DNA of 5,989 nt from positions 1 to 5,989 of the forward strand of contig JAKSQI010000102.1 of assembly GCA_024404215.1 (NCBI GenBank), written 5' to 3'. A model generated the notes under the pieces. It saw only the letters and a program-made list of their open reading frames with translations. It did not search any database and was not told the DNA's origin. Origin of the DNA: Oscillospiraceae bacterium (lineage in GTDB: Bacteria > Bacillota > Clostridia > Oscillospirales > Oscillospiraceae). Shown in pieces: positions 1 through 4,884 of the stretch. Every line of letters begins with the position of its first letter. The first letter of the stretch is position 1. Both the position numbers and the translations under genes were made by a program.

Positions 1-1
1 A

Positions 2-193
2 CGCCCCGCCCTTTTTCGGACTACCGGTACCTTTCTGCGTACTTTTGGTATCTCTTCTTTAGATGAGCTTCCTCCGCTTCCGGAAACGGAGCCTGAGGAT
101 GAGGACGGTCAGATGAAGCTGATTCAGGCCATAGCTGCCCTTCAGCCTCCAAAGGAAGCAGCTGAGAGCACAGAAGAAGGAGAAAGCCCTTGA
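2..193 (+). CDS. scpB: Segregation and condensation protein B (ScpB), C-terminal fragment
   Basis: This is the last 63 codons of a gene whose start lies before the window; the frame begins at base 2 and stops at TGA 191-193. ScpB is the winged-helix kleisin-binding subunit of the SMC-ScpA-ScpB condensin complex, which acts on the nucleoid in chromosome segregation. The recognisable part is the conserved end of the second winged-helix domain: an RPALFRTT stretch (family consensus GRPxLYxTT), then FLRTFGISSLDELPPLPE, which closes most ScpB proteins. It is followed by an acidic, low-complexity tail of about 35 residues ending in EGESP. The stop codon overlaps the TTG start of the next gene by 4 nt, suggesting one operon with translational coupling. 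Identification rests on the short C-terminal motif only, but that motif is distinctive. Confidence 0.88.
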   Translation, partial: RPALFRTTGTFLRTFGISSLDELPPLPETEPEDEDGQMKLIQAIAALQPPKEAAESTEEGESP

Positions 194-801
194 CCTGGCT
201 CATTGTAGTTGGTATTGTAATAGCAGTACTGTTGGTGATTGGCTTTTTACGGGGCGGAGCCTGTGCGGAGTATTCTGAAAAGGGCTTTGAGCTTACCGTA
301 ATTTTTGGCCCTATCCGCCTGAAGCTGCTGCCGGCGCAGAGCAAGAGCAGCAAGAAGGAGAAAAAACCAAAAAAAACAAAAACGAAAGAAAAGCCCCAAA
401 GGGAAAAGCGCAATGAGAAGAAGGCTGAAAGCGGAAAGAATAAGAAAAAAGGCGGTACTCTGAGTAAGGTTTTAAATGTTCTTCCTACCGTCTTTGATAC
501 CATCGGTCGCTTTTTTCATCTTCTGTCCATTGATGAGCTTACCCTGCATTATTCGGTGGCAGGGGATGATCCTTATAAGGTTGCCATGCAGTATGGGGCC
601 ATGGGGGGCAGTCTGGGTTTGTTAGGCCCAATGCTTGTAAATAATCTGAAAGTTAAAAAATGGGATGTAAGCTTTGAGCCTTGCTTTATTGGGCAGCCCG
701 AGGCTGTATATGTGAAAGCACAGGCTACCATAGCCGTATGGCAGTTGGTATATTTGGTTCTAAGGCTGGACTTCAAGGCTATCTTCCAACTTGTATTTTG
801 A
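190..801 (+). CDS. DUF2953 family membrane-anchored protein (YtfI-like)
   Basis: This encodes 203 residues. The TTG at 190 is chosen because AAGGAG (177-182) lies 7 nt upstream and because the N-terminal hydrophobic segment (about residues 3-20) would be lost with any ATG; the first in-frame ATG is near residue 133. After the membrane segment comes a short beta-rich part with the DUF2953 pattern (FELTVIFGPIRLKLLP, residues 33-48). Residues 52-88 are a highly charged Lys/Glu-rich linker. The C-terminal part (about 112-203) carries the second conserved block (DELTLHYSVAGDDPYKVAM and GAMGG). Family members often sit directly before ytfJ/gerW in spore formers, as ytfI does in Bacillus subtilis, and the same pair is seen here. 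The molecular function is unknown; a role in sporulation or germination is inferred from neighbourhood alone. It lies between scpB (4-nt overlap) and gerW (14-nt gap), so all three are probably cotranscribed. Confidence 0.78.
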   Translation: MTWLIVVGIVIAVLLVIGFLRGGACAEYSEKGFELTVIFGPIRLKLLPAQSKSSKKEKKPKKTKTKEKPQREKRNEKKAESGKNKKKGGTLSKVLNVLPTVFDTIGRFFHLLSIDELTLHYSVAGDDPYKVAMQYGAMGGSLGLLGPMLVNNLKVKKWDVSFEPCFIGQPEAVYVKAQATIAVWQLVYLVLRLDFKAIFQLVF

Positions 802-815
802 AAGGCGGAGTGACA

Positions 816-1247
816 ATGGAAAGAAAACCGGTAAATGACTTTATTAACACAGCCATGGAAAAGGTTCGTGAAATGATTGATGCCAATACTATCATCGGCC
901 AGCCTATCCGTACCGATGACGGCATCACCCTGATTCCCGTTTCGCACGTCAGCTTCGGTTTTGCTGGTGGTGGCTCAGACTTTCAGACAAAGCACGGTGC
1001 CGGCAAACAGGACCCTTTTGGTGGTGCTACCGGTGCAGGTGTTAAAATCAACCCTGTGGCCATGATTGTTATCAAGGATGGCAGTGTTCGCGTCATGAAT
1101 ATTGCTCCTCCTCCCGGAGACGGTTTGGATAAGCTGATTGACATGGTTCCCGATGTAATTGACCGTGTTGAAAACATGGTAGCCAAGAAGAAAAAAGCAG
1201 TAGCGGCTTCCGATTCTGAGCCAGATGCGGAGAATGCGGATAACTGA
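816..1247 (+). CDS. ytfJ: GerW family sporulation protein (YtfJ)
   Basis: This encodes 143 residues. The ATG at 816 is preferred over the longer in-frame extension from 681, which would lie inside the DUF2953 gene: GGAG (807-810) sits 5 nt upstream, and the family begins near this point. The conserved core is clear: NTIIGQPIRTDDGITLIPVS (residues 24-43), then VSFGFAGGGSDF, a Gly-rich DPFGGATGAGVKINPVAMIVI block and a DGSVRVMNI strand. The C-terminus is a helix (LDKLIDMVPDVIDRVENMV) and a short charged tail. GerW/YtfJ is a spore inner-membrane-associated protein made in the forespore and needed for efficient germination in Bacillus; homologues also occur in non-sporulating bacteria, so the name does not prove sporulation. 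The gene ends 6 nt before a strong terminator hairpin, which marks the end of the scpB-DUF2953-gerW unit. Confidence 0.92.
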   Translation: MERKPVNDFINTAMEKVREMIDANTIIGQPIRTDDGITLIPVSHVSFGFAGGGSDFQTKHGAGKQDPFGGATGAGVKINPVAMIVIKDGSVRVMNIAPPPGDGLDKLIDMVPDVIDRVENMVAKKKKAVAASDSEPDAENADN

Positions 1248-1253
1248 TTCTAT

Positions 1254-1288
1254 CGGGCACCTTTGCTTGGCAGAGGTGCCCGTTTTTT
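1254..1288 (+). terminator. Intrinsic terminator after gerW
   Basis: CGGGCACCT (1254-1262) pairs perfectly with AGGTGCCCG (1274-1282), giving a 9-bp GC-rich stem with an 11-nt loop, followed at once by six T residues (1283-1288). This is a textbook Rho-independent terminator in the + direction. The opposite strand has no T-tract after the stem, so it is unidirectional. It lies 6 nt after the gerW stop and only 15 nt before the rluB start, so rluB expression must come from read-through or from a promoter upstream of the hairpin. Confidence 0.9.
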
Positions 1289-1291
1289 ATG

Positions 1292-1297
1292 AAAGGA
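1292..1297 (+). promoter_or_regulatory. rluB ribosome binding site that decides the start
   Basis: AAAGGA lies 6 nt before the ATG at 1304. An in-frame ATG at 1289 directly abuts the terminator T-tract and has no Shine-Dalgarno sequence, only a T run before it. The downstream ATG is therefore the start. The ribosome binding site begins only 3 nt after the terminator T-tract. Confidence 0.75.
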
Positions 1298-1303
1298 AAA
1301 GCC

Positions 1304-2005
1304 ATGCAGGAACGATTACAGAAGATTCTGTCTGCCCGGGGACTTGCCTCACGCAGAGCGGCGGAAGACATCATACAGCAGGGAAGAGTAAAGGTTAACG
1401 GAGAGACCGCTTGCCTTGGTATGAGTGCTGACCCGGATACTGACCGCATTGAGGTGGATGGCAAGCCCTTACCGGGAAATCCGGAGCGAGTCGTGTTAAT
1501 GCTTCATAAGCCGAGGGGTTATGTAACCACCGCAAAAGATGGAAAGGGGCGGCGCAGCGTAACAGACCTCGCCTTAGGCTGTGGTTTGCGCGTCTATCCT
1601 GTTGGACGGCTTGACATGGATTCGGAGGGGCTTTTGCTTCTAACCAATGACGGGGAGCTTGCGAACCGTCTGGCCCATCCTTCCGGGACTAAGGTTAAAA
1701 TCTACCAGGTTACAGTCAGTGGCTATACAGATGAGGGTCTGAGCCGATTGAGGGAACCCATTACCCTGGACGGTTATCGCCTGAAGCCGGTAAAGGTTAC
1801 ACTGACAGAACAGGTGGGAGAGGAAGCTCAGCTGGAATTTCGTCTTACCGAAGGCCGTAACCGACAGATTCGCCGAATGTGTGAGCTTTGTGGTATGAAG
1901 GTAACCCGTCTGGTGCGAATTTCTTACGCAGGTCTAAGCTTAGGCAATTTAAAGAAAGGAAAGTGGCGTCAGTTATCGGAAGATGAGGTAAAACTACTGA
2001 AGTGA
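1304..2005 (+). CDS. rluB: 23S rRNA pseudouridine synthase, RsuA/RluB/RluE/RluF family
   Basis: This encodes 233 residues, a normal length for the Gram-positive RluB (YpuL) type. An N-terminal S4 RNA-binding domain (about residues 2-50) shows the pattern RLQKILSARGLASRRAAEDII and GRVKVNG. The catalytic domain follows: LMLHKPRGYVTT (65-76), then VGRLDMDSEGLLLLTNDGELANRL (100-123), where D104 in the RLD motif is the expected catalytic aspartate. The second conserved motif, EGRNRQIRRMCELCG (183-197), is intact. The enzyme isomerises a uridine to pseudouridine in rRNA; by family this is probably the helix 89 region of 23S rRNA (RluB, position 2605 in E. coli numbering), but RsuA-type 16S specificity cannot be excluded from sequence alone. 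It is separated from gerW by a terminator and from the RpiR gene by 108 nt. No terminator follows it. In many Firmicutes rluB follows dacB/dacF and spmAB, which are absent here. Confidence 0.9.
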   Translation: MQERLQKILSARGLASRRAAEDIIQQGRVKVNGETACLGMSADPDTDRIEVDGKPLPGNPERVVLMLHKPRGYVTTAKDGKGRRSVTDLALGCGLRVYPVGRLDMDSEGLLLLTNDGELANRLAHPSGTKVKIYQVTVSGYTDEGLSRLREPITLDGYRLKPVKVTLTEQVGEEAQLEFRLTEGRNRQIRRMCELCGMKVTRLVRISYAGLSLGNLKKGKWRQLSEDEVKLLK

Positions 2006-2013
2006 AGCGTCAA

Positions 2014-2034
2014 TTTGCAGGAAAAGTATGCAAA
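2014..2034 (+). repeat. Inverted repeat TTTGCA-N9-TGCAAA upstream of the RpiR gene
   Basis: TTTGCA at 2014-2019 and TGCAAA at 2029-2034 form a 6-bp inverted repeat with a 9-nt spacer. It shares the TTGCA core with the adjacent repeat at 2037-2055. There is no T-tract after it, so it does not look like a terminator. It could be an upstream operator half of a two-site arrangement, but a repeat this short can occur by chance in AT-rich DNA. Confidence 0.4.
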
Positions 2035-2036
2035 AA

Positions 2037-2055
2037 TTGCAAGAAGGCCTTGCAA
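2037..2055 (+). promoter_or_regulatory. Candidate operator: inverted repeat TTGCAAG-N5-CTTGCAA
   Basis: A perfect 7-bp inverted repeat with a 5-nt spacer (TTGCAAG 2037-2043, CTTGCAA 2049-2055). Its right arm contains the proposed -35 hexamer of the RpiR gene promoter (2050-2055), so a protein bound here would compete with RNA polymerase. RpiR/MurR regulators are HTH proteins that bind palindromic sites, often near their own gene, so autoregulation is a reasonable inference. Nothing in the sequence proves which protein binds. Confidence 0.5.
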
Positions 2056-2078
2056 AATAGGGTAAAAGACATTAAAAT
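2050..2078 (+). promoter_or_regulatory. Probable sigma-A-type promoter of the RpiR gene
   Basis: TTGCAA (2050-2055, 4 of 6 to the -35 consensus) is followed after 17 nt by TAAAAT (2073-2078, 5 of 6 to the -10 consensus). A perfect TATAAT at 2080-2085 lies just downstream but has no acceptable -35 at 16-18 nt. By hand count only 17 of the 60 bases at 2041-2100 are G or C, well below the flanking genes. Initiation near 2085-2092 would leave a leader of about 25 nt before the ATG at 2114. The promoter would drive rpiR and probably the flavoprotein, cmk and ispH-rpsA. Confidence 0.55.
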
Positions 2079-2102
2079 TTATAATGTTATTGAAGCTTTC
2101 CC

Positions 2103-2107
2103 GGAGG
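2103..2107 (+). promoter_or_regulatory. RpiR gene ribosome binding site that decides the start
   Basis: GGAGG at 2103-2107 is 6 nt before the ATG at 2114. The longer in-frame option from ATG 2084 would start inside the TATAAT box, has no Shine-Dalgarno, and adds ten residues not typical of the family. Confidence 0.75.
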
Positions 2108-2113
2108 TTCCTC

Positions 2114-2980
2114 ATGGAAAAAGATATTCTTGCCCTTATTGAAAAAGAAAGTACAGGCTTCTCAAAAAGTCAACGAAAGATTGCATCCTTTATTCTGGAA
2201 AACTACGATAAGGCCGCCTTCATGACGGCTTCCCGGCTGGGCAATACGGTAGGCGTCAGTGAATCTACGGTTGTTCGTTTTGCTGCTGAGCTGGGCTATG
2301 ACGGTTATCCGGAAATGCGCAAAGCCCTGCAGGACATGATTCGCAACTGCCTGACCTCAGTACAACGCATTGAGGCTGCTCGTGGCCTTCTGGAAAATGA
2401 GGATATTCTTACCGCTGTTCTTAATTCTGATATTGAGCAGATTCGCATTACCATGGACGAAACCAACCGCGAGGATTTTAATTCCGCTGTCAACGCCATA
2501 GTCAATGCCAAGCATATTTACATTTTCGGGCTTCGTTCCTCCGCAGCCATTGCCAGCTTTATGGGGTTCTATTTTAACTTCCTTTTTGAAAATGTGCGGG
2601 TTGTGAACGAAAACTCTGTCAGTGAGGTTTTTGAACAGATACTACGAATTGGTGAAGGGGATGTTATGCTGGCCCTCAGCTTTCCCCGATATTCCAAACG
2701 TACGATTAAAGCCATGCGCTATGCCAAGGACCGTTGTGCAACTGTAATCGGCATTACCGACAACAAGAATTCACCTATTGCCAAGCTGGCCGATATCCCT
2801 CTGTGTGCCCGCAGTGACATGGTTTCTTTTGTCGATTCCCTGGTGGCTCCTCTGAGCTTAGTTAACGCTTTAATTGTTGCTGTCAGCTCCATGGCTCAGG
2901 AGAACGAACTGCAGACCGATTTTGCCCGGCTGGAAGCCATGTGGTCAGAGTATGATGTATATGAAAAAACAGATTTATGA
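2114..2980 (+). CDS. MurR/RpiR family transcriptional regulator (HTH + SIS)
   Basis: This encodes 288 residues, the usual size for the family. The N-terminal HTH_6 domain spans about residues 1-77: FSKSQRKIASFILENYDKAAFMTA leads into the helix-turn-helix RLGNTVGVSESTVVRFAAELG (41-61) and GYPEMRKAL. A linker helix (about 80-118) follows. The SIS sugar-phosphate-binding domain covers about 122-262, with IYIFGLRSSAAIA (135-147) and the second loop ALSFPRYSKRTI (187-198), both of which normally line the phosphosugar site. Relatives respond to phosphosugars such as MurNAc-6-P, GlcN-6-P or ribose phosphates and act as repressors or activators. No sugar transport or catabolic gene is present here, so the effector and targets are unknown. 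Its own promoter carries an inverted repeat that could be an autoregulatory site. Its 3' end overlaps the next gene by 20 nt, implying cotranscription and coupling. Confidence 0.9.
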   Translation: MEKDILALIEKESTGFSKSQRKIASFILENYDKAAFMTASRLGNTVGVSESTVVRFAAELGYDGYPEMRKALQDMIRNCLTSVQRIEAARGLLENEDILTAVLNSDIEQIRITMDETNREDFNSAVNAIVNAKHIYIFGLRSSAAIASFMGFYFNFLFENVRVVNENSVSEVFEQILRIGEGDVMLALSFPRYSKRTIKAMRYAKDRCATVIGITDNKNSPIAKLADIPLCARSDMVSFVDSLVAPLSLVNALIVAVSSMAQENELQTDFARLEAMWSEYDVYEKTDL

Positions 2981-4196
2981 TGTCATAGTAATCGGCGGAG
3001 GCGCAGCGGGGCTGCTGGCCTCCGCCCTTGCCGCTGAGCAGGGGTTTAGTACCCTCCTTATTGAACGAAATGAGAAAACCGGCCGTAAGCTGCGCATAAC
3101 CGGAAAGGGGCGCTGCAATGTCACCAACAACTGCAGGCCGAGAGAGGTTATTGATAACATTCCTACGGGTGGACGGTTCCTCTGTTCTGCCATGAATGCC
3201 TTTTCTCCGGAAAAGGTCATGGCTATGTTTGAAGCCATGGGAGTGCCGCTGAAAACCGAAAGGGGTAGTCGCGTGTTCCCTGTATCGGACCATGCCGGTG
3301 ATATTGTCGGCGCCCTGAACAAAAGAGTTCGAAAGGCCGGCGTTGAGCTTTTGCAGGCTAAGGCGGAGGAAATTGAGACTGAGGAAGGCCGGGTCAGTGG
3401 CGTTCGGACGGACAAGGGCCACTATCTGGGGCGGCGGGTGCTTTTATGTACCGGCGGAATGTCCTATCCTTTAACAGGTTCTGACGGCTCGGGCTATTCC
3501 ATGGCGCAGAAGCTGGGCCACAGCCTTATTGAGCCCAAGGCGTCGCTGGTTCCCTTGGAAATTGCAGGAAACGACTGCCCTGACATGCAGGGCTTAAGTT
3601 TAAAAAATGTTGCTATTACTATTACGGACGGTGGAAAAAAGCCTGTTTATCAGGATTTCGGAGAGCTGTTGTTTACTCACTTTGGCGTATCCGGTCCATT
3701 GATTCTGTCGGCCAGTGCCCACCTGAAGGATTATGAGCATAAGCATTACCGGTTGTCCATTGACCTAAAGCCGGCACTGGACGAAAAGACTTTAGATGCA
3801 CGCTTACTCAGGGACTTTAGCCAGCAGGCCAACCGGGATTATTCCAACTGTCTGGGCGGTTTAGTGAACAAGCTGATGATTCCTGTGATTGTACGGCGGT
3901 CGGAAATCCCTCCGGCTACTAAGGTGAACAGCATAACCAAGCAACAGCGTCGACGGCTGCTGGAGCTGTTGAAGGGCTTTACCCTGGATATTGAAGGACC
4001 ACGCCCGGTTGCTGAGGCCATTATTACCTCAGGCGGTGTGGATTGCGGAGAGATTAATCCCAAAACCATGGAAAGTAAGCTGGTGCCCGGCCTGTACTTT
4101 GCCGGCGAGGTTATAAATTGCGACGGTTATACCGGCGGGTTTAATCTTCAGATTGCTTGGGCTACTGCTTATGCGGCGGCTAGCCATTTTGAATGA
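2961..4196 (+). CDS. BaiN/HI0933 (YhiN) family NAD(P)/FAD-dependent oxidoreductase
   Basis: This encodes 411 residues from ATG 2961 (family length about 400-420). ATGs at 2952 and 2955 are alternatives; 2961 is chosen because MKKQIYDVIVIGGG is the usual family start and the others lie closer to the only weak purine stretch (AGAG, 2947-2950). Visible features are the Rossmann dinucleotide motif VIVIGGGAAGL (8-18), the family signature GRKLRITGKGRCNVTN (41-56), a CTGGMSYPLTGS strand (163-174), FTHFGVSGPLIL (238-249), and the C-terminal FAD-contacting GLYFAGEVINCDGYTGGFN (377-395). The family is named after the BaiN flavoprotein of bile-acid 7-dehydroxylating clostridia, but most members are housekeeping-associated proteins of unknown substrate. 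No bai genes are present here, so a bile-acid role should not be assumed. The gene overlaps rpiR by 20 nt and ends 10 nt before cmk. Confidence 0.88.
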   Translation: MKKQIYDVIVIGGGAAGLLASALAAEQGFSTLLIERNEKTGRKLRITGKGRCNVTNNCRPREVIDNIPTGGRFLCSAMNAFSPEKVMAMFEAMGVPLKTERGSRVFPVSDHAGDIVGALNKRVRKAGVELLQAKAEEIETEEGRVSGVRTDKGHYLGRRVLLCTGGMSYPLTGSDGSGYSMAQKLGHSLIEPKASLVPLEIAGNDCPDMQGLSLKNVAITITDGGKKPVYQDFGELLFTHFGVSGPLILSASAHLKDYEHKHYRLSIDLKPALDEKTLDARLLRDFSQQANRDYSNCLGGLVNKLMIPVIVRRSEIPPATKVNSITKQQRRRLLELLKGFTLDIEGPRPVAEAIITSGGVDCGEINPKTMESKLVPGLYFAGEVINCDGYTGGFNLQIAWATAYAAASHFE

Positions 4197-4206
4197 GGTG
4201 AATGCA

Positions 4207-4884
4207 ATGACGAGACATAATATTGCTGTAGATGGACCATCCGGTGCCGGCAAAAGCACCCTCTCCAAGATGCTGGCCAGAGAATTTGGTCTGATTTATG
4301 TAGATACCGGTGCCATGTACCGAACGATTGGCCTGCATGCCCTGCGCAGCGGTGTAAACATGGAGGAGGACGAAGCAATTGTAGCGCTTCTTCCGCAGAT
4401 TCAGATTCATATGGAGTACGACACGAATGGCAATCAGCTTATGCTGCTGAACCGTGAGAATGTTTCTAGTGAGATTCGGCTTCCTGAGGTGTCCATGAGC
4501 GCCTCCCGGGTATCGGCTATTCCTCAGGTTCGGCGTTATTTGTTGGAAATGCAGCAGTCCATTGCCAGAGAGAGTAATGTAATCATGGATGGGCGGGATA
4601 TCGGCACTGTGGTACTGCCTGATGCCGGCCTTAAAATCTTTTTGTCTGCAGACCCGGAGGATCGGGCCAGACGACGCTTTGAAGAGCTACAGCAGAAGGG
4701 GGTCAGTACCAGCCTTGATGAGGTTCTGAAGGATATGATTCAAAGAGACCATAACGACTCCACCAGGGCCGCGGCACCGTTGCGCCCTGCCGAAGGAGCT
4801 GTCATTCTAAATACCACCGGTTATACACTGGAGCAGAGCTATCTGGCCTTGTATGAACTGGTTAAGCGTTATATGGAGGACTGA
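4207..4884 (+). CDS. cmk: (d)CMP kinase (cytidylate kinase)
   Basis: This encodes 225 residues, the typical bacterial Cmk length. The enzyme phosphorylates CMP and dCMP with ATP to the diphosphates, recycling pyrimidine nucleotides in the cytoplasm. ATG 4207 is chosen because GAGGTG (4195-4200) lies 6 nt upstream and IAVDGPSGAGKST begins correctly; the longer frame from 4153 would lie inside the preceding gene. The P-loop GPSGAGKS is at 10-17, followed by YVDTGAMYR (31-39). The CMP-binding insert characteristic of bacterial enzymes covers roughly 60-115. NVIMDGRDIGTVVLPDA is at 124-140, and the LID/arginine motif RDHNDSTRAAAPLRPA at 180-195. All expected functional residues appear intact. The Shine-Dalgarno overlaps the stop region of the flavoprotein gene, and the next gene starts one base after the Cmk stop, so tight operon coupling is likely. 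A cmk gene upstream of rpsA is a conserved bacterial arrangement. Confidence 0.96.
   Translation: MTRHNIAVDGPSGAGKSTLSKMLAREFGLIYVDTGAMYRTIGLHALRSGVNMEEDEAIVALLPQIQIHMEYDTNGNQLMLLNRENVSSEIRLPEVSMSASRVSAIPQVRRYLLEMQQSIARESNVIMDGRDIGTVVLPDAGLKIFLSADPEDRARRRFEELQQKGVSTSLDEVLKDMIQRDHNDSTRAAAPLRPAEGAVILNTTGYTLEQSYLALYELVKRYMED

Noticed and set aside
361..382. Programmed -1 frameshift site at AAAAAAC sequences in the DUF2953 gene
   Set aside because: Neither AAAAAAC (361-367 nor the one ending at 377) is in the X XXY YYZ phase needed for slippage in the coding frame, and the downstream protein continues with family-like sequence in the same frame.
21..503. 160-residue open frame on the - strand, rich in Phe and Leu
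   Set aside because: It is the antisense of the scpB tail and the Lys-rich part of DUF2953; the Phe/Leu richness is just the complement of A-rich lysine codons. It has no family resemblance.
1138..1143. Perfect TTGACA -35 hexamer inside gerW as an rluB promoter
   Set aside because: No acceptable -10 lies 16-18 nt downstream; TGTAAT at 1154-1159 is only 10 nt away. The bases encode the conserved helix LIDMVPDVID.
2037..2062. The 2037-2055 hairpin as the rluB terminator
   Set aside because: The stem is AT-rich and is followed by AAAATAGGG rather than a T-tract on the + strand, so an operator reading is more plausible.
2883..3422. 179-residue open frame on the - strand opposite the flavoprotein gene
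   Set aside because: It lies wholly opposite strongly conserved coding sequence and shows no recognisable motif.
2961..4196. Bile-acid 7-dehydroxylation gene (baiN proper)
   Set aside because: The family match is clear, but no other bai genes are nearby and the neighbours are housekeeping genes. A substrate assignment would be over-reading.
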